Assembly: GCA_000310025.1 (NCBI GenBank)
Contig: FN649743.1
Coordinates: 2,616,240 to 2,680,239, forward strand
DNA: 64,000 bases
DNA from: Ectocarpus siliculosus
Taxonomy: Eukaryota > Sar > Phaeophyceae > Ectocarpales > Ectocarpaceae
Direction of reading: 5' to 3'
The notes under the pieces were generated by a model. The model made no database searches and was not told the origin of the DNA. It saw only the letters and a list, made by a program, of their open reading frames with translations. Position 1 is the stretch's first letter. Each line of letters starts with the position of its first letter. A program made the translations under genes and the position numbers. This document shows positions 36,286 through 47,870 of this stretch, piece by piece.

Positions 36286-36551
36286 CTACTTTCTCAGCTC
36301 AGTCATGTACATGTCAAATTTGTAATCCTTGAACTCTATTTCTTCTTTCATCATTCCGTACACATCTAGACCCTCCTTATCCTTGGTTTCTTTGGGTAGA
36401 TTCTGCCCTGTTCTTTCGGCGTCTTCGGGTGGCGTGTTTTGGGGTTGAGTCGCAAGAGGCTTTTTTCCCGAGGGTTGTGTATCACCACGGGGCGTTCTTC
36501 CTTCCTTTTTTTTCTTTTCCCTTCTTCCTTGAATTGGCGTGAGGAGCACGG
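36286..36551 (-). CDS. Possible 3' exon with hydrophilic, charged product
   Basis: On the minus strand the frame reads REKKKKEGRTPRGD, TPPEDAERTGQNLPKETKD and GLDVYGMMKEEIEFKDYKF, ending TELRK and a TAG at 36286. Its charge pattern is typical of real protein or of a mobile-element ORF and unlike the flanking noise. The 5' boundary is uncertain; an acceptor near 36535 (CAATTCAAG) is one choice. No partner exons or domain are recognised. Confidence 0.35.
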
Positions 36552-36935
36552 TGACTTGTGTGCATCCCTCCTCCTGGCTAGCTCTTGTACACGAACGATA
36601 TGCCATATGCACAGCAGTCTGCCAACACGATGGGTGCACAGAGAGCGAGAGAGAGCGAGTGCGACCGTCAGCTATCAATGGCCAACAACAAATGCCCTTA
36701 CCAACCACCAGAGAAGAACAGATGGAGGAGATCTTCTGTGGCTCTGCAATTCACTTCCGCTAGCCAACTTTGGTCTACCTGCGCAACGCATGCAAGGCGC
36801 AGCCACCCCAAGCACCCCGCACAAGACAGGCCAAACGCAGGATAGCGGACGAGCTTGGTTGACAAGGGGTCTCACGACTCTAACTAAGGACATGTTTTCC
36901 GCCCTCCGCGCTTCTCACGTCCCTGATGTTGACAG

Positions 36936-39900
36936 ATCCCGCGGACCCGTTGGTCGGTGTTGGCCGTGTTCGCCGTGTTCGTCAAGACGGCGGTGGCAGC
37001 AGGTGTGCGATTTGCCGTGATGCTAGGAGCTTCGATAGCATGATGGCGATCAATTTACCTTTGAAACGGCCACAGCACATCGTCGGCGATGAGAGGGCTT
37101 TTGAGCCGCGGCTTCTGCGCCGGCAATGAGTTGCTGGACACTTTTGTTTTCTGTCTCTTCTTCGGAGGAAGCACTCGGAATGTTTCATGCTTGTCGTACA
37201 ACTGAAAACCGACTCAGGAAGTAGGCCCTGTCGCCCGCCACCAAAGCGGAAACGCGGCGATATGACTTAACCCTAGAAGACGTTATTCGATGTATTGTAG
37301 AGCAATGCATCCACAAGCAACTCCGAGCCTGCTCTGACTTGGAGGCTGATGAACCTAAAGCAAAGCATGCTGTATGCGTAGGAACACCGGTTCAAATTTG
37401 CGGAATCCGAGAACCTGTTTTGTTGTCGTGTCCTCGTGCGTGCCCCCGAACCATTGCGATTGAAGACTGCTCGGCAAGACCGCTGCAAGAAAGCCGTCAT
37501 AGCACTCTATCGTAGTTTAGACAAATGCTGCCCTGCAACGCGGGGAGCACTTGGCTAGAGCGAAGCAGTGGACTCGATAACGTGGTGCCTGCCACATGTC
37601 CGAGTAGCTGAGCACATTCGTGCCCAGCCGTACGGTTGCAGGGCGGGCACCGGCGCTGAAAAGAGGTATATTTGTCCTTCCACCGCTCGAAGTAGTGGGG
37701 CACACGTATCATACTAGATGTCAAGTCCCGGCGCACGAAATGCGCACGAAATTGCTGAACAAGTCTTCTGTTGTTTTGGCCACGCCTTTTCTCCTAGGGG
37801 TAGACACACCTGGCTGTATGAGGACTACATCTCGTCCTCGTGTCCAACACGTAGTCACCAGTGTTTCGTGATACACCCTGCTTCTCGACGGATCATTCGT
37901 AAAACTTGAGAAAAACAATTTTGGCTTGCCGTTGTGTTTGACTCGTTGTGGAGTCTAGTGTGCTGTTATCGTCAAAAGCTGTGTGTTGTTTGTCTGCGCT
38001 GACCTCTCGTTTTCTAGCTGTTTCCTTTGGCACGGTTCCTTGGTCGTGGGCAGACGTTTCGCGTCTCTTCCCGACGTGTCTTTTTCGAGGGGACGGGCAC
38101 ATGCCTCGTGTCATAGACAAGATACATTCTTCGCGGCAGGGGATGTTCCCTTACCAATGTGTCTTGCAGTGTCTCGTTCCACCCATCTTGTGTCTTCTGG
38201 AGTCTCTGGGTTGTGGCGGCGATCGACGGCGCGTTTTGACCATAGGTCTGCATTTGGAACGATTGCTCGGACACGGAAGCGCTATCGTTTTCGTCAATGT
38301 GGAAAATCCCTCCGTGGCCTGTGGCCGACCCGCAGACCCGCAGAAACGACGGAAGCGACCAAAGCAGGGCGCAATCCATTTTCTGCGTGAAAAAGGTTTT
38401 GCGGTTGGGCGCGATCGCATGCATTTTCCCGCTCAAGAATGACGTAGGTAGTGTTCAGACCAGCATCGACGACACGCTTGCTACCTTGTGCGGACCAGGG
38501 TGCGAGAATTTTGAAGGGACTGCTGGCACCAACACCAACGGCGATGTCCAAGTCTGCTGTGCTTCTGAAACATGTCAAAGTACCTGCGATCAAAACAACT
38601 GCTCTATTCATGAGGATGGCGACAGCTGTTGCCCCGACAGCATTGCCGAGTCGGACACGGAGTGCGGAGTCGACGGCGGTGCTGCACCATGTATCCTTGG
38701 TAAGCGCCCGAGGTAGCTTGTACGCTGTCATGCGAGAGTCGACACCGCTCCACTTGAATTGGACAGTGTACTCCTGAATGTATGCGTGTGCATTGTGCTC
38801 TTAGTCACTTGCAACGTTTCCGAGAGAACAAGTAATCATGGCGTTGGTCGTAGATGTAAAGGTTTTATTGGCAGCTCGCAGAAGCAAGAGCGTGCGTCGT
38901 CAGGCGTGACCTCTTGCTAGAACGTCGTGCTGGTTCTAGACTGCTGTGGGTGTACCGACGTCGTTTTCTTCTCCACCCTGTCCCACTTTGATAATCGATG
39001 CCAGTCGTGACTCTCCAGATGTGCACCCCCCATCACATGCCGCCCCTGCACACCCATCCATAAAGAGATGGTCTTCGGAACTTTTGTGTTTTTTTCTTCC
39101 CGTCACTTTGGGGTGTGACCCACTCTCTAACGTCATTTTGATCGCAACGGTGTTTTTTGGATTAGAGCCAAGGGCTGGTGCTTTTTGGAGAGCTTCAAGC
39201 GTGCGTGCATTCCATTGTAGTTTTTTCCGCCGGAACGCAAGCCATTCGAGGGTGAATGTCCGGGGGAGTGCATTTCCAAACTTGATTTCGCACAAACTAC
39301 CAAGCACACGTTGGTCGGTGTTGGCCGTCCTCACCGTGTTCGTCGTCAAGACGGCGGTGGCTGGTGTGCGATTTTCTGTGCTCATCTCCCGTTGTCCTGC
39401 TTTTGCTTGCACACGTCCTTGGTCGTGGGCCGGCGTTTCGCGTCTCTTCCCTGCGTGTCTTTTTACGGGAAGACGGGCGAATTGTTCGTGGCTAGGGGGA
39501 TGGTCTCTCACCATTAGTGTGCCATGCAGTGTCTCGTTCCACCCACCTTGTGTGTTCTGGATGCTTTGGGCTGTGGCTGCAATCTACGGCGGCGCGTTTT
39601 GACCATAGGTCTGGGTTTGGAACGATTGCTCGGATGCGGAAGCGCTGTCGTTTTGGTCAATGTGGAAAATCCCTCGGTGGCCTGAAAAATGACGAAAGCG
39701 ACCAAAGCAGCGTGCAGTCCATTTTCTGCGTGAAAAATGGTTTGCGGCGGGGCGCGATCGCGCGATCGCATACATGCTCACTTGTGATGCGTTAATCGTT
39801 TCCCGACAAAGATGACGTAGTGTTCAGACCAGCATCGGCGACACTAGTTTTACGGGTTGCCACTTTTGCGGACCAGGGTGCGAGAATGATCACAAAGGGA

Positions 39901-42415
39901 TTACTGGCACCAACACCAACGGCGATGTCCAAGTCTGCTGTGCTAACTCTTGTGGCAACACCTGCGATCAAGACACCTGCTCCACTTATGGGGATGACGA
40001 CAGCTGTTGCCCCGACAGCATTGCCGAGTCGGACACGGAGTGCGGAGTCGACAGCGGTGCTGCCCCGTGTATCCTTGGTAAGTGCCGGAGATAGCTTGTA
40101 CGCTGTCATGCGAGAGTCGCCGCTCCACTTACATTGGACAGCGTACTCCTAAATGTATGCGTGGGCGTTGTGCTCTTAGTCACTTGCAACGTTTCCGAGG
40201 GAGCAGCGACAATGCTGTTGGTCGTAGATGTAATGGTTTTGTTGGCAGCTCGCAGAAGCAAGAACGTGCATCGTCAGGCGTGGCCTCTTGCTAGAACGTC
40301 GTGCTGGTTCTAGACTGCTGTGGGTGTACCGACGTCGTTTTCTTCTCCACCCTGTCCCACTTTGATAATCGATGCCAGTCGTGACTCTCCCCATGCGTAC
40401 CCCCATCACATGCCGCTCCTGTCACGCCCAGCCGTGGAGAGATGGTCTTCGGAACTTTTGTGTTTTTTCTTCCCTCCACTTTGGGGTGTGACCCGCTCTT
40501 TCACGTCGCCTTGATCACAGCGGTGTTTTTTGGATTGGAGCCAAGGGTTGGTGCTTTTTGGGGAGCTTCAAGCGTGCTTGCATTCCACTGTAGCTGCTTT
40601 CGCCGGAACGCAAGCCATTCGAGGGCGAAGGTCCGGGGGAGTGCATTTCCAAACTTGATTTCCGGAACTACCAAGCAGCTAGCGAAGATCCCGGGCCATT
40701 GGAGTCGGACTGTCGTATGAGCACGTTTCCGGCTGCTCACGTGCCTGCAAAACACGGGTGTTTCGGCCGGCTGATTGTCAGGTAACCCAGTCTCCGATTC
40801 CTCCTCGGGTTTCTCGCTCTTGTGTTGTGGCCTATTGCCCCGTCAATGCCTGCTCTCAAACCAACTGAAGAAACAGCTCCCGCGCCTGCCGTATCCGAAC
40901 AAACCGAAGATGATTCGACCGAGGGTGACGACGATACACCAGCTCCCACACCTGCTGAGACCGAAAGCACCGAAGTCGATTTGAGCCAGGAGGCCGACGA
41001 TGACGACTCAAAATCCGCAGAAGGTGAGGGCTAACTGCAAACGGAGAAAAGGGTCGTCCCAACGTTGCCCTGCCGATAGCCCTCACGCGTCTTACAGTCC
41101 TCGCCATGTGCCACTGTCAGGCGAAACCTCTTCCTCGCTGTCCTGTGCAGCCAGCCTAGTTGGCGTCGCGTGACGTTTATGTACTAATTTCTACGACCAC
41201 ATGTACAAATAGCGACGCTGGCGTATGGCTCTCTTGCTCCCTTGTCGTACGCCATTCTTAGGGGAACGGGAAATCGTGCTTGCCTCTCTGGTTTAGTTCG
41301 CGAGAACGCAAGCCATTCGATGGCGAAAGTCCGGGCGTTTGCACTTCCGAACTTAGTCCAATAAATTACCAAGCGACTCAGCGAACGCCTACTTCGACCT
41401 GTCGTGTGTCCTGTGTACGAACCACAAGAACGAGCTCATGCGTCTATCACCGCAGGTGCTTCGGTCAGGTACCACTAACGTTAACTCGACCTCCGATTGC
41501 CTCCTCGCGTTCTCACTTTCTTTCTTTCTTTTTTCTGTCGACCCCATCAACGCCAGCTCCAGCACCAGCTCTCGCAGAACTTGTGTCCACATCGGATTCA
41601 GACGGTAAGGGCCTTCTGACAGGCCGCGAACGGATGAGTGTGGAACCTGGACGTTGCTCCGCCGATGTAGCCCACACGCGTCTTACCGTTCTTGCCGTCT
41701 GCCGCCGCCAGGCATACCTGTGCCTTCGTCGGTGCAGCCAGCCTAGTTGGTGTCGCGGGTTAGATTGTACCAGTGGCAACGCTGGCGTAGTTTTCGCACA
41801 CCGGTCTACGGTGAGGAACGAAGGGAGAGAACCTTCCACCATAGATAAGACAGCAGCTTCCCCCACGGTATTCTCGTCCGGCCAATCTATCTATGACTCC
41901 AGGGCGGCTAGGTTTCAGTGAGCAGGGGTTTGTCTCGCGAGATGAGTTATTTGTCCGGAGATGCACTGTATGGTCCGCGGGTGTATCGTGTCTGGCGCAA
42001 CGTGATGCCTGCAAGCTAGACATTCGAAACTAATTTGGTTCCTGAAACGGCTGTTTGATGCAAACGAATTGGTCTTCTTTCGATAAGGCAGACAAGGAAT
42101 CCCTAGTCTATTCTTCAGGTTAAGGGCGGGGGGGGGTACAGCAGTTGGGAATGTTTCCTGCAAAACGCTTTTTCATGGCAATCCTCCCGCGTTCCTTGCC
42201 CGTGTGCTTGCTCATCTTGTTTCCCCACTCTTGTTCGCGCACCAGGTACGTCATCGGCGGTCATCGCGCTTTCAGTGTTGCTGGCTGCTTTGGTGCTGGG
42301 TAACATAGCTTGCTTCGCATGGTGCCTCATGCGGAGGCGTAAGGAACCCCCGACTCCGCCCCCCGCAGGCCGCCGTGATGCCAACACCGAAGTGGAACTA
42401 GGTCGTCTTCGGTGA
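36936..42415 (+). CDS. Gene C: membrane protein gene with internal exon duplication, start codon apparently lost
   Basis: Exons that join in phase 1: 36936-37002 (signal-peptide-like, RWSVLAVFAVFV), 38448-38699 (cysteine-rich: CGPGCENF, CCASETCQSTC, CCPDSIAESDTECG), about 40871-41023 (Pro/Glu/Thr/Asp linker), 41557-41604 (PAPAPALAEL linker) and 42246-42415 (helix [20 protein letters not shown], then RRRKEPPTPPP and end GRLR). A second copy of the cysteine-rich exon lies at about 39821-40077, but with its matching acceptor it does not keep the phase-1 frame. The first exon aligns with the start of gene D, yet the ATG of D is ATC here and an in-frame TGA lies just upstream. It may use another 5' exon or be decaying. 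The acceptor at 38452 (phase 2) is a possible alternative. Extent is fairly sure; functionality is not. Confidence 0.5.
39297..39364 (+). pseudogene. Duplicate signal-peptide-like exon inside gene C
   Basis: The stretch reads TRWSVLAVLTVFVVKTAV and closely matches the first exon at 36936-37002. It has no ATG in frame. It belongs to the second unit of the tandem duplication and probably is intronic relic sequence, unless it begins a separate transcript with the exon at 39821. Confidence 0.5.
39821..40077 (+). pseudogene. Second copy of the cysteine-rich exon of gene C, out of phase
   Basis: This copy keeps the cysteine pattern (CGPGCEND, CCANSCGNTC, CCPDSIAESDTECG) and the same donor TTG then GTAAGT as copy 1. 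At the acceptor, copy 1 reads GTAGGTAG where this copy reads GTAG. The 4-base difference means that entry in phase 1 would shift the frame. Entry in phase 2 would keep the cysteines in both copies, so function cannot be excluded if the upstream exon ends in phase 2. Confidence 0.5.
41024..41760. repeat. Duplicated linker-exon block of about 0.58 kb
   Basis: Sequence just after the donor at 41023 (GCCGATAGCCCTCACGCGTC, then CAGCCAGCCTAGTTGG) recurs just after the donor at 41604 (GCCGATGTAGCCCACACGCG, then the same CAGCCAGCCTAGTTGG). The two neighbouring linker exons of gene C therefore seem to come from duplication of one exon with its intron. Confidence 0.7.
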
Positions 42416-43345
42416 GAGCCACCATGGAACTGCAGTCGTGTGTTTTGTCCATTGTCGAAACGGGCTACAGTCCCTCACGCGGGCATCCCAGTCAAGAAGT
42501 TTGAGTGTCGGGCGTCGCCAAAGAGTGTCATGTCATCGTAATGTGCCACGCAGAGCCTCTCTCTCAAGAGCAGCACGGAAAAATAACCGTAGAACGGTTT
42601 ACTCGAGGGTATCAGGCTAAAAGTAGGGGGGGTTGGGAGCTTGAGGGCAGGGATAGAGGTGCCATGATAAGTAGCATCCGTATCACTTCTGCCTCTTTGA
42701 CCGCTCAGCGGTGGTGTCCAAAGGCCGTAATGTTCTTCAAGCAGAAAGGGCATGTAGCTCGAGGTCGTTCTGAAAGTGCTTTGGCTGAGATTTTTCGTGG
42801 TGCTGGAAGGTTTTTCTCCGTGCTGCCGCGTATGCAATCGGAGCCTAACTTCTCTTTGTGCAAGGAAGAGAGAGTGGAAATACTTGCGCAACATGTGCTG
42901 CGTTTTTACACAATTTCGTGAAAACCCCTGTGGAGCAATTCAAGAAGCAGGAAGCGGAGGGAGGGAGGGAGGTGAAAGGGGAGATAAAGTCGGGCGTCAA
43001 AGAAAACAACGGTTGAAAAACCCACGGCGGGAAAGTGTCATTCGGGGTGGAATTGCGATTTGTTTTTTATTTCCCCGCATCTTCAAAAAGGAGACTTGCG
43101 GATATTTTCCAACGGCGTTTTCGAGCACCCGTTCTTTCTTGATCGGAACAAACCCGTGGTTGGTATCTACCCGAGTATCGTCGCGGTTGGACCTATTCTT
43201 TGATGGTGGGTGTGAAGCTCTGGGTGGGCACACCTAGACTACGTCATTAGCGTGCCCGTCTGTGATATTTTCGGTCCTCAACAAGTGCTTCGCATGTTGG
43301 TTGACCTTCTCGCTTCGTGCAAACGCGCGGCATCTTGCGCCGCAG

Positions 43346-44526
43346 GAGGGACCTCGAGACTGAGCACACAAGGCGCGTCAAGGCTGAGACCCTGGTGCAT
43401 CGGGCGAAGGGCGGCGGGCTACGCTCTGGCGACTTCCCCAGCGTCCGCGACGTGTATCAGCACGTGTATCAGCTGGCGGACGACGCGCTCGCGTGGACCG
43501 AGAAAGCCTGCGCCGTCGGCGGGTCCCACCCTGCCTTGAACGGGACGGTACTGAGCGTCCTGTACAACACTTTCCTGGTCTGCAGGGAGGAGGTGCAGCG
43601 GTGCTTGGACGAGCGGCTCCAGAACCTGTCGGCGTTCCTGGGCAACGACGAGCCCATCCTGCTGTCGGCGGGCGACGAGATGAACCTGGACACGCAGTAC
43701 GTGCTGTACGAGTGCCTCTGCAAGGACTACCAGAGGATCGTGCCCGCGGACCCGGACCGGATGGACGCGCTGGCTGGGGTCGTCCTTCAGCGCTGCGGGG
43801 AGCCTGCGGACAGGAGCCTCGCCAACGAGATCCTATCTGGCGCCACGTGGCCTTCCTTCGAGGCCCTCATGAAGAACTACTTGCTGGTTTTCGTCGAGGT
43901 GTGTTACAACATTAACACTTGCGTGAAGTTTGTCTTGGGGGTACGAACGACGGCACCCTTGCGTGAGTCGAATACCTCGTAGCGAATACATGGAAGTGAA
44001 TTAAGAATGCTAGTGCACGCTTGCACAGCGTGAACGCACACGTAGATGCGGGTGAATTCGCATGGGTTGGCGATGGCGGATCGAGGGGGCGGCGTGCGTC
44101 ACGAACGAGACGGCCTCCCACTTAGTTGTATGGCCCCTCCCGCCAAGTACGCATCGGATCTGACAACAGGACTGCCGACATCGTAATATCGATGGAGACT
44201 ATGTACTACGTTGGTTCTCCGCATTCCGATCGGCACTAATAAAAAAATGACCGCATTGTGTACATGCAAAACGCCATTAGACACAGCACCAATCGCTCCG
44301 AAATGTCGCGCCCTCCGCACAGATGGCCCTCCAGAAGCCAAGGGTGGAGTTCGAAGACAACTTGGGGGATGCCATGACCTTCGACTCTATCATTCACCGG
44401 GACTGGGCTCCATACTCCAAAGCACCCGCCGGGCAATCGTGTTCCATCGTTTTCCCGGCCATACGTCCTCAAGAGGGCCGGCCGACGTCAAACGCCAAGA
44501 TCGGAGTTGTGCGCCTCCCCGCCTAG
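43346..44526 (+). CDS. Gene E: unrecognised protein with GrpE-like tail (paralogue of F)
   Basis: Exons 43346-43898 and 44323-44526, joined in phase 0 after LLVFVE. The long exon is alpha-helical in character (ALAWTEKACAV, VLYNTFLVCREEVQRCLDER, LLSAGDE, VLYECLCKDY). The last exon of 67 codons has GDAMTFDSIIHRDW, CSIVFPAIRP and AKIGVVRLP. Its order (FDxxxH, hydrophobic strand, final hydrophobic strand) recalls the C-terminal beta domain of GrpE, the nucleotide exchange factor of Hsp70; this is tentative. Gene F has an ATG and a hydrophobic N-terminus upstream of the same AG. The matching stretch here is shifted and contains TGA, so E needs a separate 5' exon or is damaged at its start. Confidence 0.55.
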
Positions 44527-47354
44527 ACCTCCTTCGAAATTGCGATGGAGGAGGGACGGAAAAACCTGCGGGGTAGGGTCACAGCGGAGGCCAGTGGATC
44601 GCGGTATTTTTGCCGACTTGAGTTACAAAAGGAATACACGTGTGCGCGCAGGTGGTCGAGGTGATGGCCGTCCCATGTATACCTTTCGCGGACCATGTAC
44701 TCCGTTCCCTATGATGCACGCATGTTGCACAGCGACTTCATGTCGCACAAGGCGATAGGTTGAGGCCCACATATGCATGATGAGTAGAAATGTACTTGTA
44801 GATCTCTCGTTTGGGAAAACATACGCTAGAAATATTACGAAAAATGCTGAAATGCCGTTAAGGTTGGTGGGCGAGAGAAGGAGCAGCGTCACGTAGTTCG
44901 ATTAACTTTTCGTCATGTGGCAACGCGTGCGGTCGGCAACGTACGTGTACGAGATGTGTTTGGGTCTAAAGTAGGAGCACGCCATGCTCTAGAGCTCTCT
45001 GACCAGTTAGTGTTCGAGGGTCACGAAGCGGCATCCACGTCAATGGCTTGGTATTGTTTTGGATGACGAAAAACTATTTTATTATCGTGTAAGTTGACTT
45101 TGTTTTTTTTTTAGGCTGGAGTTGAGTCTTTGCGACGTTTTGGGTTGTCGTTTCCCTGGCTCACTACTGTAGGAGGTGGTACGCTCGTGTTCGGTGGTGC
45201 CGTACGACTCAAGTCCGTCGCACCTTGCAGCTGGGACCCAATCCGAAAGATGGAGTCTTGCGTCATGGAATGTTCGGTAGTGTTTTCTGTTTTTCTGTCT
45301 ACCGCACGGTGGAAGTAGCAGTACAATTGCCTCATCTATCATTTGCATCCAGGAGGGCTGTGCGGCTTGAGTGCACACGAAGCAAGTGTTACGATCATTC
45401 CTGTGTTGTCATTTAGAAGAAAGTTGAGGAGGCGGGCCAGCGAACCCCATGGTATATCAAATGCCAAGGTATGCGCGAGCGAGTGTTTTTGGAGCGCGAG
45501 TGATGAATGTATGTAGGAAATAGTGGGAAAAAATAGTAGCCGATAATTTCAACCAGACTTCGGGGGGTCGAGTCAGTCAGGTGCTTCAAACGAGGTCAAA
45601 ATTGTGATGGGTGTAACGAGGAGGGTTCTCGTGAAATCTGTGGCAGGAATATCACCTGCTGCACAGAAAAAGTTAGATGCAAGACAGGTGCAATTTATTT
45701 GTGCAAACATGTGGCCTAGTCCCCCTATCGCAAAACTGGGGTTTCTGATGCGACTAACAAAAAAAGCTTACGGAAGCGATCTGTACTACTTCATTTTATT
45801 GGTGATGGTGTGATATGATGCGATGTGATGTGACAGCCAATCAATAACCTATTTGAACAAACCGCACTTCGTTCCCAATGTCACGCTTTGGCTGCGCCAG
45901 CGTTGTGTGTTGAACATAATACTGTACGTACCCAGCGATATCACCTGGTTTGAACAACAAGGCGCTGATGGGTGTGGGAAGACGCGCTCTCCTCCTGCAC
46001 TCGGGAAAAGCCCAATCGGACTGAGTGGCGTCTCTTGCCGCCAAACCGGTTCAAACGGGGCACAAAACGGGCACGCACGCGGTCATTACACTGACAATAC
46101 ATGATTTTTTCGTACTTATTCGATGCTCTTTTTTATCGTTTTTCTTTTGGTTCTCGAAACAACAATGAACAAGAAGAGTTACGACCTACGCCTAACTATA
46201 TAAGCTGGCAAAGGTGAGTCTCGTTTGTGGTGCTTTTTTTGTTTGTTGTTGTGTCATACCGCTACACTGCCTGGCGGAAAATGTGTTGATTTTTGGCCCC
46301 CCCCAGCTCTTGGCGTGCCGAGAACAAGGTCACCCACCCCTATTGGTACGCCTGAAGAAAAAGCAAACTATACCAGGCCTGCTCGTTCATATAGACGGAA
46401 AGATCCTGCAGCCCTGTTACTGTAGCATCTTGTTGTTCTCGCTCTGGACAAAGTTCTTCCTCGTTCTCGAGCAACAAAAGTCAAAAAGTCGGGCAGATCT
46501 TGTACAAGTATGTACATGCTGCTTGATTGCGTTCGATTCTTCCACGCTTTTTCAAGAAGTTTGCGGGAGCTGGCTGATGGACCACAAATCTGCAGACCAT
46601 ATGCGTACGTACCATGAAATTTCCCCGGGCAGGAGTGCAAACGCGGCGTTTTTTGTTCCCCTCTTTTATTGCGGGTCATATTTCACCCAACTCTGCTGCA
46701 TCGACTGCGGCATCGACTGTGTTTGCGTTGACGCGCGTGAGTTTGGACGCGAGTTTGCGACAGGATGGTGAGTCCGCAAGGGTTTAAAGTTCGCCGCTCT
46801 AGGGGCTCTCTGTCTGATCATCTGCAATGATGCAGCTTGTCGTCAGCAGTTTTTCGTATTTTCTCTCATATTCTTCTCCCTTCTGACGGAGCAAGGCGGT
46901 CGCCCCGGTGGCCTGTGGGGTAGGTAGCCTCTCGTAAACCTAGATGCTCGCAGAAGGTAGTGGGTGTCAATCTCTCTCGGGATTGACGGTTTGCTGTTCT
47001 GTGGAGGAGAGGCGACTTTTCGCGAGGAAACGCAAACTACACAACTTTCTGTACGCTGAACCGTTCCTGCTGCTGAGTGACACAAGATAGCACACCCTCG
47101 ATGATAAAACCTGAAATCATTCCTGAAGCAACTTGCATAAACAGTAACTCCTCTATCTAACAACAACATAGTTGAGACCCCAGTGAGTTACAGGTTAATC
47201 ATCTAGCTTCAGACAACATATCGCATCCGCTCATTGCTGTACAGTCTCGAAGGACGACTTGGTTTTATACCCACAAAGGTGTCCCCAAATAATAAGCGGA
47301 AACAAGCGGGCGGGGGACATTTTTCATTTTTCCCACTGAAGCCAAGTCGCATTT

Positions 47355-47462
47355 TTTTTTTTTTTTTCTTAATATGACACCACGAAACCATCTCCATCAT
47401 AGAAAAGAGTCTGAGACAGATTAGCAATGGATCCATAGCGTCAGAAAAGTACCTGTATTTTT
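47355..47462 (-). repeat. Dispersed inverted repeat R3, copy 2
   Basis: Reverse complement partner of 11680-11800. It reads ATATGACACCACGAAACCAT, CTGAGACAGATTAGCAATGG and GCGTCAGAAAAGTACCTGTA, and is preceded by an 18-base T run. The T run on one end suggests a retroposed origin. Confidence 0.8.
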
Positions 47463-47554
47463 TCTAAATTTTCAGGGCTGTCGCGGCAATTTTTCTGCGC
47501 GGTGATGACGGTAATTTGCGAAGGTGTATATATGCATACTGCTGTACGGCTGTA

Positions 47555-47870
47555 GGTATACCGATTCTGGTAAGAGTCAATCCACGGATACCCTGCTAAT
47601 CGGGTCCTCCCTAACACTCTTCTTGTGGCCAGGACGGGTAATTCGATGGAAGTGTCTCAAGGTTCTTCGTAGGATCGACTCCAAAGACTGATACACATTT
47701 GTATCCGCGGGGGGAACATGTCCCAAGTCAGGAGAAAAATGTGCCCGCCCAAGGAGATTCGAACCAGTATCCTGCTGACGCCACATGCGAAGGAGTATGC
47801 ATATACCGATTCTCTCTGGTAAAAGTCAATCGACGGATATCCTGCGAATTGGGTCCTCCTTAGCAAATTT
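47555..47870 (-). repeat. Direct repeats around a tRNA-like B box (SINE candidate)
   Basis: ATACCGATTCTGGTAAGAGT with CGGATACCCTGCTAATCGGG recurs at about 47802 as ATACCGATTCTCTCTGGTAA with CGGATATCCTGCGAATTGGG. Between them the minus strand reads CAGGATACTGGTTCGAATCT, a good Pol III B-box (GGTTCGAATC). No full cloverleaf can be drawn, so this is a relic rather than a tRNA gene. Confidence 0.5.

Larger units (their letters stand above)
37950..40690. repeat. Tandem duplication of about 1.37 kb inside gene C
   Basis: Blocks around 37990-39300 recur at 39380-40690 with offsets of 1369-1378. Examples are GCAGTGTCTCGTTCCACCCA at about 38168 and 39530, the cysteine exon at 38448 and 39821, and TGGGTGTACCGACGTCG near 38945 and 40320. 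Copies differ by small indels and substitutions. A shorter third trace (GAACGCAAGCCATTCGA) occurs at 39232, 40613 and 41302. Confidence 0.85.

Noticed and set aside
46214-46771. 185-codon plus ORF with several cysteines
   Set aside because: The start is GTG in a donor-like AAAGGTGAGT, there is no signal peptide with ATG, and no partner exon was found.
47740-47800. Possible tRNA gene on the minus strand
   Set aside because: A B-box is present, but no acceptor stem or D-arm pairs around it, so it is listed only as a SINE candidate.
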